DNA of 64,000 bases from Lepidostoma basale (GCA_022606425.2 JAHDVF020000524.1:620001-684000), one strand, 5' to 3'. Shown: positions 41,000-53,094, counted from the first letter of the stretch. The notes: generated by a model from the sequence alone, not told the origin. Program-made: numbers and translations.

Positions 41000-42387
41000 A
41001 TTACGATGATTTTCATTATTTAATATGCCTATTAATATTGATGAGTTCAGATTTTTTTTTTTTAGAATATGACTCTCTAGTTTTTTGTTCTATGTACGAA
41101 GGCAATAAATAAAAAAGTTAAGAGCACTTTTAAGGCGTTAAATTATTTTCCAATAGTCTGTTTAACCCTTAACGTACCGTGTTCAAAACAAAACGCTCGC
41201 TCCCATGTGGTAAATTCAGTTTACCGCTAACTTTATCTAAATATCAAGCATATGACTCGATGAATCAAAATTTAATTTATGTCATCTTGTAGGGAATTTC
41301 ATTAGGAATAGATCAATATCTATAACATACATGGATTATTTGAAAAACATATCATTATAAATTTTTTTCTGGAACCATGCGATTTCTGATATGGAATGCG
41401 TCACAGCATACGAGCAACTGGACACCAAGTATAAACTTGTCTTGCGGCCGGCGGCCGGCGGGGCGAGACTTTACGAGATTTTACGTATGATAAAGGCACC
41501 TAGGCAAAATGTATAGTACGTTCAAGACAACGAGTACGTATTAATATTTGTCCCTTTTGGTAAAGTGTTAATATTTTCACAGTTCTGATATTATTAAGTT
41601 GCGTGCTGCGTTTCCATCCACAGTCGGTATTATTACGTACCTATTGAAAAGGCCAAAGATACAATTTATAATACGTTCAAAACAGCGAGTAAGTATTTGT
41701 CACTTTTGATAAAGTTGTAAATATTAGCAAAACAAATTCTACCTTAACACGAATGAAGGTGAGGGCAGTCTTAGAAAATAATTTTTTTTGGGATGAAGGA
41801 AGTAATTTTTTGCTTTTTTTTTATTACGAAATATTTAGAACACTTCAATGGAGGATTACAATTTTTTTTATAATATTATGGTCCATAGGTTTTAAGAAAA
41901 TCAACTTTAAATTGGCAGTGGAAACTCAATTGACCACATGGCAACGCGACGGTTAACTTCTGGCGTTTATGGCTAATTCATGCCCATATAAGTTACAGGA
42001 CTTGAAGTATGCGCCAAAGTAGAAAAAAACCCTAAACACTAAACTATCTTCCGTAACAAATTACCAAAGCCCCTCCAGAATGCTTTCTCGCCAAGTTTTT
42101 CGATCAGAATACGTGACTTTGCCCTTTTCGCCGGCAGCGTCTGTAGTTCCCCTAATAACGTGTAGATGTCGTTAGTTTGACGTTTGGAATTTTAGCTGTT
42201 CTAGAACAGAATAATTAGATTTAGAATATATTTGTAAAAATACACATTTAATAAATTATTTTAACGGAATTATATTGAATGAAATGAATAATTTTTTTTA
42301 ATGGTTTGATCGGTTTCGACAGGGTTATGCTGGTAACATTTAATTAATGTTTTATTATCTCTAAATATTTTTTTTCTGAATTGAATA
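41000..42387. other. AT-rich; one diverged ~155-bp direct duplication
   Basis: 41507-41580 (GTATAGTACGTTCAAGACAA, TTGTCCCTTTTGGTAAAGTG) is repeated in diverged form at 41664-41732 (AATACGTTCAAAACAGCGAG, TTGTCACTTTTGATAAAGTT). GC-rich patch GCGGCCGGCGGCCGGCGG at 41443. No exon recognised. Confidence 0.4.
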
Positions 42388-42560
42388 AACTAACTAACTA
42401 ACTAACCATCACGCCGTCTTCCCGAAGGGGTAGGCAGATATAATGAACTGCCACACTTTAACCGATGCGGGACTCCATTCTTCCCTTTTCACCCCCGCGG
42501 GAGACGTGGTGTGATGGGTTGCGAACCTCAGCGCTACCAATAGGTATCACCCGGGCACAC
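42388..42560 (-). mobile_element. Chimeric SINE-like retroposon with LINE-A tail, longer copy
   Basis: From the left: the reversed (TTAG)n tail CTAACTAACTAACTAACCAT and the LINE-A 3' end to about 42460. Then the minus-strand head CCCGCATCGGTTAAAGTGTG preceded by GAAAAGGGAAGAATGGAGT, as in 14421-14525. Further upstream the minus strand has GGTAGCGCTGAGGTTCGCAA, with a box-B-like GGTTCG, but no good tRNA fold. The right boundary and a target duplication are unclear. Confidence 0.62.
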
Positions 42561-43344
42561 TTCGATCGTCCAACATCCACAAAATAAATCTAAAAAAAAT
42601 AATATAAAATACAATGATATGAAATAAAAATAGTATAACACATAATCTTTTTCTAGATTGTGCAAATGTTCTAGGCTGGACGATCCGGACTTTTGTGTTT
42701 ATTTAATTTATAGACCACGTATCCACTGTTCTTTTAAATAACTGTATTAGGCACTAAAAACAATCCAACTCCAGCAAGAACTTCAAAATGTTATTAAAAT
42801 GTTTGTTATGTTGATAAATAATTAATATTAATGAAAATTATACAGATGAGGCGTATAGAAACAAAGACGGCAATGTCAAGCAAAATACGAAAATGTGTTA
42901 AATATGCAGTTTGATAGAGAAAATTTATTACAATCGTACATTTGGTTTGAAAGAAATCCGCCATTAAAACATACATTTTCGACTTTTTAAAATCAGATTT
43001 GAAACAAATCTGGTAGTGTCAACAAAATTTCAGAACAAAAGCAGCAAATACTAAATGAACCAATCAGAATGCGAGAAATGACATTTTTCAAGATGGCGTC
43101 CCATAAAAATATCGTTCGCATGAAAAGGTGTTGATAACATACATGGCAATGTCATGCTGCATTCAAAACAAAACCGGCATTGTCAGAAAATTTGAATCAA
43201 GTAACCGAAATGTTAATTAGAAACCAAGGGTATAAATAAAATTTACTCAAATTATAGCTGCACGCTATGTTTTAATATTTAAAAATAGTTGCATCGTATA
43301 ACCTTGAACAGGTTTAAATTAAAACGTTTTTCGTTGTTTACCAA
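42561..43344. other. AT-rich, nothing recognised
   Basis: No exon, tRNA or placed repeat seen. Confidence 0.4.
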
Positions 43345-43520
43345 CAATTTGATTGTATCTCAATAGAGACGAAGATGTAAATTGTTTTTTGGAAACAGAA
43401 TATTCGTCTCTAAAATAATAAAATTCGTCTCTATTGAGATACAATTAATTCTTAAAAATGATTAACCCGCAATGGGTAAAATCCAGTATTTGTCTACAAG
43501 TATTTGTATACATTCAAAAA
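43345..43520. mobile_element. Short foldback MITE, TTAATTGTATCTCA family
   Basis: TTGTATCTCAATAGAGACGA at the left and TCGTCTCTATTGAGATACAA at 43427-43446 form the arms, with only ~45 bases between. The flank ATGGGTAAAATCCAGTATTT then TGTCTACAAGTATTTGTATA matches, reversed, the left flank of the copy at 62406-62795. Confidence 0.72.
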
Positions 43521-43879
43521 AACAAATTTGATTTCTATACGCCTCAGATATATTATAGTAAATTTGCATACTTTTTAAAACTAGCAACGCCATCTATCGC
43601 CGTGTATCACAGGCTGTCAATTGCAAATGGAATCAATTCCACGTTCACCTCGTATTTACTCACTCCTGTACACTAGCCATTATCTATAAATCAGGGGAGA
43701 CCATTAATCTATTCATCCTCCGACCTGACAAATGGTTCCGCGAGAGATAATTGAGAGAGATTATACGGTATCACGGGGACATGATACTTGATTAGTGATA
43801 GCGTTAATGTACCAAGATAACCTGCTCTGTTCCACTTGAATAATTGCAAGTAGAACACACGACAAATGATTAACATAAT

Positions 43880-44015
43880 ATAAATATTTATTGTTTCTTG
43901 AACCATGATGTAAAACTCCATATTAAACAATTAAAACGAATGAAATCGTCAGTTTTATTATATTTTATGGGAATGACATGTTTTGCCCTTCTAAGGCATT
44001 ATCGAATGTGACGAA
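43880..44015 (-). repeat. Family B repeat, minus half
   Basis: TTTATTGTTTCTTGAACCAT, AAACTCCATATTAAACAATT, AACGAATGAAATCGTCAG, GACATGTTTTGCCCTTCTAA, GGCATTATCGAATG. Confidence 0.65.
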
Positions 44016-44104
44016 ACTTCAACTCGTTGCAGTTTATATACACTAGTAAATGGAGCAGAATATGGTAATTAACGAAAATTTATGTGACTTTACACATTTT
44101 TAAC

Positions 44105-44210
44105 AAAAGGTCCAGAAATATTGACATTTCCATAAAATATAATAAAATATATTATAGAAAACTGACGTTTTCATTCGTATTAATATTATATAATATAAAA
44201 ATAGTCTAAA
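44105..44210 (+). repeat. Family B repeat, plus half
   Basis: TTGACATTTCCATAAAATAT, AGAAAACTGACGTTTTCATT, CGTATTAATATTATATAATA. Together with 43880-44015 it gives an inverted pair ~90 bases apart. Confidence 0.6.
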
Positions 44211-44389
44211 ACCTTGATGGATTTTGAATGCAATTTTTGCAAATTTTTGAAGATAGGGGAATATTTTGATACTCTCCGGAAGTAATTCGAAATGTACACG
44301 ATGCGCATGCGCGATAACGTTTCTGGATTATTTAGAGTTTTGTACTGAATTTTGTATCTTATGATTGTCCATCCACTGGCGATTTGGGG

Positions 44390-44596
44390 ATTTCTGGCTC
44401 TCCTGTGCCTCTCTTCGTCAACGAGCACCTCTCTATCCTTAACAAGCAAATATTCCATGCTGCACGTTTGAGATGTAAGGAAAAGGGATTTCGCTATACC
44501 TGGACGAGGGGCGGCACAGTATTTGTTCGAAAGAGCGACGGTTCCCCGGCGATTGCAATCAAGAGTATCCAGTCCCTCGAGAGAAGCATCATATAA
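44390..44596 (+). pseudogene. LINE ORF1 C-terminal domain
   Basis: PVPLFVNEHLSILNKQIFHA, ARLRCKEKGFRYTWTRGGTV, FVRKSDGSPAIAIKSI and a stop at 44596. The pattern EHLxxxNKxLFxxAR...GxxYxWTxxGxIFVRKxDxS is the C-terminal domain (related to the baculovirus FP C-terminal fold) seen in ORF1 proteins of many insect LINEs, where it helps bind RNA. The N-terminal part is lost by truncation. Confidence 0.72.
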
Positions 44597-44754
44597 TTTT
44601 AATTTTAACAGTTTTATCTTGATTTGTTTTTGCTCATTCCAATTAATATTTATATTACTACTTATATCTTTTTATAGCACCTCTTTTGCTCCATACATGT
44701 CCGGCATTCGTCGTCTCTGTGCGGTGGTTCCTGTAACAGCATCACCTTTCCGCA

Positions 44755-47700
44755 GTGTACTTGTGTCTTTATTACATTCAATGCATACTTTATTCAATTT
44801 CATTTTCAAACTTCGGACTAGGCGAGGCCCTTAATATTTACCTGCAGAATACCAGGGGTTTGCGTACTAAAACTGATGTCTTTTCTCACAATTCCTCAAT
44901 TGGCGATTCCATTTTGGCTATATCTGAAACATGGCTTGGTCCTGACATCGCTTCTGGTGAACTCCTCGACTCCAGGTACAGTGTTTGGCGATGTGATCGC
45001 GGCTCGCGTGGTGGGGGTGTACTGCTAGCATGCTTGTCCCACCTTAATCCCGTTGCTCGACCAGAGCGGACTTGTGACGCCGAATCCATTTGGATATCAC
45101 TAACACGTGGTGCGAGCGGCCTCCCTAGAAATAATCTAAACATCGCGTGTGTGTACATACCCAAGGGATCTAACTATGCTAATTGTGTTGACAGCTTCCT
45201 AAATTTACTCTCCAGGCTAGTTACTGACCGGCCTGAAGACGACTTTCTTATTCTAGGTGACCTTAATATGTCAGACATTGACTGGTCTTGTAACACAACC
45301 GACCAATCATTGCTTCCTTCCAATTTTTCCTCTACCTGCTCTACTTTACTTGTGGACTATATGTCTCTTCTCGGTCTTCACCAGTATAATTCAATTAAAA
45401 ACTCACTTAATCGTACCTTGGATCTTATACTTAGTACTTCCCATTTTGTCTCCGGAGTGTCTCGATCTGCTTTTCCACTTGTACCCGAGGATTCCCATCA
45501 CCCAGCTATTGAATTAACTCTATCATTTGAACCTTCTCAGCTACTACGTGAACCCCAACGAGCCGTTCATCTTTTTAAACATGGAGACTATGAATCAATT
45601 AATATTTTTTTATCTGAGGTTAATTGGTCAAATATTCTATCCACATATCCCCTCAACGCTGCGGTAGATGCCTTTTATATCGTGTTGAATAACTCCATTG
45701 AGCAATTTATACCCCTCCGACATTTTAAGAGTAACTCCAATTTTCCAGTTTGGTACAATAGTTCCCTCATAAAACTTACCAAAGAAAAGATCAAATATCA
45801 CAAGCGGTTTACCAAATATAAAAATTCCCTTGATTATCACACCTTTTCTTTGCTGAGAACTCGCCAAAAGCGTATGGCCAGGAAATGTTCTTCTGAGTAT
45901 ATTCACTCTACCGAAATGAATATTACTAATAATCCAAACTCCTTTTGGCGATTCGTCAAGAGCAAGTACAAGAATAACTCCCTTCCAAAGATAATGTCTA
46001 TTGATGATAATAAATCAATAAGTGGTGGCAGAAATATCAGCCATGCGTTCTCCACTTATTTTCATTCTGTATTTGATTGTGACACTACCCCCAGTACTAT
46101 AAACTCCTACGAGCCCTCAAACACCACTAACATCGGAAGCTGTCTTACAGATAGGAACACACTCGCCAGATATTTATCAGGTGTCGACACCAACAAAGGT
46201 GCTGGAAGTGATGGAATACCGCCATTATACTTATTTAACTGTGCAAAAACCCTCGCTGAACCTCTTTCTATCCTTTTTACCCGTTCTCTATCTGAAGGTT
46301 GCTTTCCAGATAAATGGAAAGAAGCCTTTATTATTCCAGTTCACAAATCAGGACCCAAAAGCTTCATCAAGAACTATCGTCCAATCTCCATTTTATCTGC
46401 CATTAGTAAGATTTTCGAGCGTATTGTATATGACCAATTATATTCCTCTCTTAAATGTGTTCTGAGTGATCAACAACATGGTTTCCTCCGTAATAAATCT
46501 GTTTTATCCAATCTGATACCGTTCACTGACTATATTATTTCGAACATGCACCGCGGACTCCAAACTGATGCCATATACACTGACTACGCCAAAGCTTTTG
46601 ATAAGGTAAACCACAGCGTACTCCTAGATAAACTTGGCAGGGATAAAACTCCTAGATAAACTTGGGATACTTGGAATCCACGGTGACCTTCTAAGATGGA
46701 TAAATTCATATATCAAAAATCTAAGACAGGCTGTGGTGATTGGTGGCTTCAAGTCAGACTTCGTGGGAATTCCATCCGGAGTTCCTCAAGGCTCCCATCT
46801 GGGACCCCTCTTCTTTATTCTTTATATTCATGATATTGGCAACTGTTTCCTCTACTCCAAACACCTCCTTTTTGCTGATGACATGAAGGTCTTTCTGAAT
46901 ATTTCTGACATATCCGATTGCCATAAACTTCAGTCTGATCTCGACAGACTCTCTGATTATTGTAAGATAAATAAACTGACCCTCAATGCTGACAAATGTC
47001 TCAAAGTTTCGTTTTCTCGTAAAATCAACCCGCACAATCATGACTATTTTATTAATAACACAAGATTATCTAACTCAGATCGCGTGCGAGATCTCGGAGT
47101 CACAATGGACTCGAAACTCACTTTCGTAAGTCACATTGATGGCATTTAGACAAATCCTACAGGACATTAGGATTCATATTGCGTACATGCAAACCCTTTC
47201 AGAACATCACAGCCCTCAAAGTTCTTTATACAACCATGGTTCGCTCACTACTCGAATACGTATCTCCCGTTTGGTCTCCTTACTATGCAGCGCATATTCA
47301 ACGCATCGAAAGAGTCCAAAAAATTTTCATTAAACACATTAATTTCAAAATGTGCAGGTCATTTGCAAATTATAATTCTGCCCTTAAATTTTATTCCTTG
47401 GACTCTCTCGAAAATAGGCGAACAATTAATGATATGATGTTGCTTCACAAAATCATTCACTTCAAAATAGACAACTCCGAACTTCTTAGTAAATTATTAC
47501 TGAATACCCCTATGCTTCGCACAAGACACACTGCGAACCAAATATTCCACCTTCCTGCTTATCGGACTAACTACGCTCAGAGTGCGGCGGTGTACCGGAC
47601 GTGCGACACGTACAATAAGTGCTTTAGTAACATCGATGTGTTCCATCTTAATGAAAGTGATTTTAAAAAAATGGTTGGAGCAACCCTTCGGGGCGAATGA
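44755..47700 (+). pseudogene. LINE ORF2 endonuclease-reverse transcriptase, two frameshifts
   Basis: The first open part ends at 46659. It holds an APE-type endonuclease: LNIYLQNTRGLRTK, AISETWLGPD (Glu), RCDRGSRGGGVLLA, CVYIPKGS, ILGDLNMSDIDW and EDSHHPAIEL at the SDH position. RT motifs follow: IPVHKSGPKSFIKNYRPISI, QQHGFLRNKSV and motif A as AIYTDYAKAFDKVNH. A 28-base duplicated insertion at 46621-46649 shifts the frame. The next part (46634-47149) has motif B GVPQGSHLGPLFFILYIHDI and motif C LLFADDMKVF. A second indel near 47140 leads to the C-terminal part 47179-47700. No other damage was noticed, so the copy is young. The likely true ORF2 start is near LNIYLQN; the upstream Met is uncertain. 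Confidence 0.88.
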
Positions 47701-47993
47701 AATTAGTTACTCTATTTTTTTTTTCTTTTCTTGTCTTTTTCTTTTTTCTTTTACATTTTAAAATTGTATTTTATTTTTAATTCATTATTACTAATAGTTT
47801 TCTCTTTATCTTATAAAAGTGTTACTTTATTACTCTTATATATTTAACCTTATGTCAGTTGTTATATAATATTTGTGGTAGCATGTAATTGGCCTTGTTT
47901 TGTTGTCTCTATGTGTTTATACTCATATACTGTAATTGCTGTTTGTTACCCTCGATAATAAAAAATAAATAAAAATAAAATAAATAAAATAAT

Positions 47994-48243
47994 GAAAGGA
48001 TTATTAAGATGGTTTGGACACATGGAAAAAATGAATGAAGAAAGAATGGTAAAAAAATATATGTTAACGATGTAAATGGAACTAGAAATAGAGGAAGACC
48101 GAGGAAAACGTGGCACAATCAAATTAATCAAATATTGAATGTCGGCCACGTGAGAAGTCAGAGAAATCGACGAGCGTGCATGACACGATGTATGAATGTT
48201 GAGGAAGCGAGAGAAATATGTCAGGAAAGAAAAGTATGGCAGT
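47994..48243 (+). mobile_element. LINE-A 3' region, cut before the tail
   Basis: AATGAAAGGATTATTAAGAT (KGLLRWFGHMEKMNEERMVK) follows the long LINE's A-rich tail without a gap. It runs to RRACMTRCMNVEEAREICQE and stops at TATGGCAG, short of the usual end. Confidence 0.82.
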
Positions 48244-48628
48244 TTTTTTGTACTGATTATTGTTTATTGTGATTTTTTTAACGCGTGTGAAAAAATACAT
48301 TAAAAACTAAAACTTATTAATGATTACGATTGTACAGTGAACCAAGTTTTTAAAGGGTAGAAAATTTGAATATTTTACGGGCTACAACTAGTAATATATA
48401 AACATTTTAAAACCATTCTATAAAATAATATTTTCAGAACCCCCAGAAAATGTAATTTTTTTTGTTTCTATGATAGAGATTGGATGTCAGCAAAATTTAA
48501 CATACTCGTATATGCTGATTCTTAGTATGCCACTTATACTTTTTTAGTGTGGTTGTTTTCCGTTGTTTTCCACATTTGTTTATACAACAGGTTATTTGAG
48601 CCCTTTTACTGTACCTTAGTTGTTGATT
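48244..48628. other. AT-rich, nothing recognised
   Basis: No exon, repeat or RNA gene recognised. Confidence 0.4.
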
Positions 48629-48790
48629 CTTGTGACATGTGATAGGTAGCTAATCTCTTGCCATTTTATTGTCACGTAAATTTTACACCAAACCAAAGAC
48701 AATGTGACGATCACATTGCTATCGCCGGGAATCGAATCCGGGACCTTCGATTTGGCAGTCATAGCTCGTGTCATTTTGTCACGAAAGCCA
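48629..48790 (-). mobile_element. tRNA-derived SINE, copy 3
   Basis: Minus-strand GGCTTTCGTGACAAAATGAC, GAAGGTCCCGGATTCGATTC, CGGCGATAGCAATGTGATCG and a body ending CTACCTATCACATGTCACAA. Box B is intact; box A has decayed. Confidence 0.8.
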
Positions 48791-48943
48791 TATTATAAAA
48801 TGTCATATTGATTCTAAAATATGTATTATTCCTTGTTTAATATTCATGTACTTAAAAATGTTGGTAGAAGACCCCCCCTCAATTTATATGTAAAAATTAG
48901 CGTTATAATAGGTACTATTGTTCGCTGGATGAAAATTAACTTC

Positions 48944-49545
48944 TTCTTCTTCATCTCCTTATAGACCTTTGGTCTATTCCTGTTATCAGGCTGGCCTCTC
49001 TTGGGAGGTTGACTCCCAACTATCTCTCCATCTCTTCGGCAGTTTTCCGGGGGACAGCAGCCGGCAGGAATCTGATGCACCACAGTGTGTGGGATTCTGG
49101 TGGGATCCATCCTCTGCACGTTCGCATTCCAGTATCTTCTGCGTTGTCTGCCCCATCTCACGATATCCTCCACCTTGCAGATCTCGCGGATAGCCGTGTT
49201 CCTCACCCTATCTCGAATAGTCCTTCCTGCTATCATCCTCAGCGTCGTCATCTCTACCACCCGTACTTTAGCCTTCGTTCTTGTGGTATCCACTCTGGTC
49301 TCAATGGTATATGTCAGTATAGGCCTTACGCAGGTTTAATATATATTCTGACTTTACTGTCAGTTCTCATGTAGGTACTTGTTTTTCCATCTTATATCAT
49401 TGAGACAACCTGATACCGCCGAAGCCTTGTTGACTTGTCCTATTGTTTCACTGAAAAGATCATTTTGACTGAGCAGATCCACTCCCAGATATCTAAACTT
49501 GGCAACCTGTTTGAGCATTCTGTCATATAAGGTTCCAGCATTAAT
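48944..49545 (-). pseudogene. GAA-tailed RTE-like LINE, type b2, ~600 bp
   Basis: Reversed tail TTCTTCTTCTTCATC at the left. The minus strand reads VAKFRYLGVDLLSQNDLFSE, QVNKASAVSGCLNDIRWKN, then RTKAKVRVVEMTTLRMIAGR, RDRVRNTAIREICKVEDIVR and EIVGSQPPKRGQPDNRNR. A frame break lies near 49300-49360. Longer than the other b2 copies at 22052 and 14996. Confidence 0.82.
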
Positions 49546-49975
49546 CATTTAATTAACTGATTTAAGCAATTCAAGGGGTTCAAAAGGGTAGTAAGGCTAC
49601 GACGGGGTATGTTTTGCTGGAAAGTATGCCTCTACAAAATGTCGTAAGGCGCCATGTTGCATTTACAACAGCAACACTACTATCAAGTCCAACTCTCTAG
49701 CGTCCACGATAGGTCTTTTAAAGACCCCGCGAACCCCGGGCAATGTGACACATATTACTTAGTGCCATAGCAGATAGAGAGAGGACGAATGGCGAGCTTC
49801 CCGCGCCATAAAACTGGATACACCCAGCTAAGATAAGGTAACCCCAACAGAAAATCCTCCAGAGAAGGCAAGGGGATACCACTCTGGATATTTTTCCTCA
49901 GGTCATCACTTTAGGGTGATAGTCAACGTTAGGGAGACCTGACAGGACACAGAAAGAAGAAGAAGAAGAAGAAGC
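49546..49975 (+). mobile_element. GAA-tailed LINE 3' end, degenerate
   Basis: The last part is clear: CTCCAGAGAAGGCAAGGGGA, ATAGTCAACGTTAGGGAGAC, CTGACAGGACACAGAAAGAA and (GAA)n. The rest (CTCTAGCGTCCACGATAGGT, CTTCCCGCGCCATAAAACTG) is non-coding and may be its 3' UTR or another repeat. Confidence 0.55.
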
Positions 49976-50345
49976 AATTAAACTGTTTTGAGAGAGCAGT
50001 TACAATACACACGTTACATCATATATACGAGTAGTATATTTTGATAGTAATGTTATGTTTACCTATGAAACAAGATACAGTCAGGGGTCAGAAGTTAATA
50101 TTTAGTTTTAAATTCTGAGTACACACGAAACTTCATTAATCAATCTCTTGGACAGTTTCATAACACAGAATCTGGTCAGTAATTAAGCTCACGCAGTATC
50201 GAGTTACTTGGATTTGAAAACGATGTTTGTTTTTCAATAATGATTGCGTTATTCTAATAAACCCAGCTGCTTTTAATTACAATTGAATTCCTGATGATGA
50301 GAGATTTTTACAAACAGTATCAGTTAGGTACATAAGAATATTAAT
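49976..50345. other. AT-rich, nothing recognised
   Basis: No repeat partner or exon recognised. Confidence 0.4.
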
Positions 50346-50657
50346 TAACTAACTAACAAACCATCACGCCGTCTCCTCGAAGGGGTAGGCAGAAATAATG
50401 GACTGCCACACTTTTCTTTCTAGACATATTTCTCTAGCTTCCTTAACATTCATACACCGTGTCATGCACGCGCGTCGATTTCTCTGACTCCTCACATGGC
50501 CGACATTCAATTTTTGATTTATTTGATCATGCCACGTTTTCCTCGATCTTCCTCAATTTCTGGTTCCATATACTCGTACATCGTTAACATATCATTTTTT
50601 TACCATTCTTTCCATATGTCCAAACCATCATAATGATCCTTTCATTATTTTGTTCTT
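50346..50657 (-). mobile_element. LINE-A 3' end, host of a nested insertion
   Basis: AACTAACTAACAAACCATCA then the reversed 3' end and GRPRK region up to TTTCATTATTTTGTTC at 50642-50657. The copy continues at 51138-51178 after the inserted LINE. Confidence 0.85.
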
Positions 50658-51140
50658 CTTCTCTGGTTTCAATCCTGGGATTGGTTTGCAGCAATTTCCT
50701 CCATTATTCTCTTCCATTTTTCCCTGTCTTGTGCGGCTCTTTTGAGATCTGCATATGATGAGCAGCGTACGTCCACCAACAGGTCCTCCAGGTACTCTCG
50801 GCATGGGCGTCCCCTAGAGTTTGTCCCCTCGATCATACCCTCCATTATGGCATGCAAGAGACGTATTACATGGCCGATCCATCTTGCACGCCTTTCGGAC
50901 AAGGTCCTGAGCAGGTGCCTTCCTCCTTCGATTCCTTGAAGAATTTCCTCATTCGTGATGTGGTCTCTCCAGGAAATTCCAAAGAGTCTTCTATAGGACC
51001 ACATCTCAAAAGCCTCTAGTCTCCGCTTATCCCTTTCGGATAGGCACCATGTCTCGCAGCCGTACATCAAGACACTCCATACATAGGTCTTGATGAGGAG
51101 TATTCTCAGTTTTAGGTCTATATTATTTGATTCTATTATT
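50656..51140 (-). pseudogene. RTE-like LINE, type e, inserted in LINE-A
   Basis: The minus strand reads SNNIDLKLRILLIKTYVWSV, LMYGCETWCLSERDKRRLEA, FEMWSYRRLFGISWRDHIT, RRARWIGHVIR, GMIEGTNSRGRPCREYLEDL and IMEEIAANQSQD-stop. The 3' end is CCAGAGAAGAAGAAC. Nearly identical to 59245-59885, apart from a short deletion after HVIRL. ATTATTTTGTTC flanks both sides, as a target duplication that overlaps 8 bases of microhomology. Confidence 0.87.
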
Positions 51141-51178
51141 TTGTTCATAAAACCATTATTCGCACGCATTCACTTCTT
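51138..51178 (-). mobile_element. LINE-A, continuation beyond nested insertion
   Basis: ATTTTGTTCATAAAACCATT and ATTCGCACGCATTCACTTCT are the reverse of ...RSECxANNGFMNKI, the part that precedes 50657 in LINE-A. Confidence 0.8.
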
Positions 51179-51189
51179 ATGACGGTTCG

Positions 51190-51310
51190 ACTTTACGAAG
51201 ACAAGATTCTCTATAAAGTCAAGAGTATTTGTTCTCGGAAAGTAATTTCACTAATATGAAAGATGTCGATTTCCGATGTGATCATGTTCAGCAAACTGAT
51301 TGCTCTTCTT
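51190..51310 (-). mobile_element. LINE-T 3' fragment
   Basis: AGACAAGATTCTCTATAAAG, TCAAGAGTATTTGTTCTCGG, TTTCACTAATATGAAAGATG, TTCAGCAAACTGATTGCTCT: the reverse of the LINE-T ORF end. Confidence 0.72.
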
Positions 51311-51689
51311 ACTAGCATTTCCAGAGTGAAATTGGTTCTTGCGGCCGGCAGATAGAGCAATTTATGCTGGCACAGTCGAAGTTGGGAACAAAATGACCCA
51401 CACTCTCTAGCACGTCTGAGTTCTCAAATCATCCCCTGATTAGTTTAAATAAATGTTGCAGAGAATTAATCTTCCACATTCCCAAAATAAATGCCATAGG
51501 ATAGAGGCAAAATTATATAGGGTGTTTTTTTAGGAGGTATACAATGCATATTAAAAAAAAAAACACATTAAAATAATGTTAATGTCTATGATATTGGCTT
51601 CATTTAATAGATAATTTTTTGCCATTATTGTTTAAATGGAATGAAGCGCAATCGCGAAATCCAATTTTCGACTATTGTCGGCTTTGTGG

Positions 51690-51725
51690 ATGCGTATTAT
51701 CCACGTGTACGTGGATAATACGCAT
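51690..51725. repeat. Near-perfect 36-bp palindrome
   Basis: ATGCGTATTATCCACGT, GT, ACGTGGATAATACGCAT: 17-bp perfect arms with a 2-base loop. It lies in the left part of the transposon and is not in the copy at 63624. Confidence 0.85.
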
Positions 51726-53094
51726 TGTAATTAGAATAATATTATTTTAAGTGTATCAATCAAAATAATATTGCTTTCCAGGATAAGATTCTAGTGAATA
51801 TGATATCCAATGTTTCTATTGGTACATTTTACAGTCAAATAATGCTTGTTTTTTCTTCATATTATTGAATATATCATTTACTTAATCTATTTGTATGTTT
51901 CGAATTTTTATTTGTCATTAAAATATATATTCAGCCACATATACTGAATAAATACTGTATACTTAATATATTTTTAATAGTAACATTTTTCTTTTAACAA
52001 TATTAAGTAAATTGTACCAATAATTTGATCTCGAATCATTCATTCAACTCGTGGACTCAAATCTTTTTGGCATCCAAATATTCTAGATAATTTTTTTTTC
52101 ATATATAATATTATGCCTAAAAAAATATTATTCAACATTCACCATTGCTTTTTCGTCAAAACTCAACATGAAATCATCATAATAAATTATAAATGTTTAC
52201 ATTATTTGCTGACAACTTGTCATTTACTTTAATATCATTCAATTCAGTCATACTTTTTTTTTAAATTAGACGTCATTTAAACTATTTACATTAGATAAAC
52301 TATAATTATTTATGTTAAATGCAAAAAGGTACCTATCAAGGTAAAATTTGCTATTTTTCTCTTTTTATATTTTTTCTGACACTTTCTTTCACAAAATTTT
52401 GTATCATTTAAATTATTTTTCTTTCTCTGAAATCTTTGGGAAGCAATATTTACCAAAGGTTGTATCCCCCTGAAGATATTTATTAAAATTAATTTTAAGA
52501 TATCCACTCTTGGTTTTACTAATATGAAGGCCACTTAAAGTAATTATTGTATTTTAGTTTTAATGTTTTTCTTAACGTAGCTTAAATTAAAATATTTTAG
52601 TGATGAAGGAAAGAAAATATTTAGTAACATTAATGTCAGAGTAACTTCCAGAATGCCAAAATTTGGTTTAGGAACAAACCTTCCTAGAAGTTATTCTCTA
52701 CTTAACAAATGACAGTTGGAACAAATTGTAATGACATGTTCATAATTTTGAAAGAGTTAAAAATGTAAGCACACAATCAATGTTAGAAATATTTTTTATA
52801 TAAATATGTATTTATCTATTATACAAGATATTTATTGACACTGTAAAACATTTAGGTGTAAATCTTTCTGGAATTCAATCATTTTTTATTTTCTTGCGCA
52901 TACTTTTATTGTATAACCTAATTCTAAATTGTTTTTAAACATGTATTTTGCTTTATACTACTTTAAAATGAATTATTTCATTATTCCCAATTATGTTCTA
53001 ATGATTTTTTTCGATTTGTAAAGGCTTTTTGCCTATTTTATACAATTATTGTATGTGTTATTTTGTAAACTTTTTTCAATTTCAATAAAACTGA

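Larger units (their letters stand above)
44360..47992 (+). mobile_element. Long CR1/jockey-type LINE (ORF1 end, ORF2, 3' UTR)
   Basis: The longest retrotransposon here, about 3.6 kb. It holds the ORF1 3' part (44390-44596), the ORF2 endonuclease and RT (44755-47700, broken) and a ~290-bp pyrimidine-rich 3' UTR ending in ATAATAAAAAATAAATAAAA, an A-rich tail. 5'-truncated in ORF1. Its C-terminal block resembles LINE-T, placing both in the same broad clade. Exact clade unresolved without alignment. Confidence 0.88.

Noticed and set aside
44186..44458. 90-codon minus-strand frame
   Set aside because: Overlaps family B sequence and the antisense of LINE ORF1; no protein pattern.
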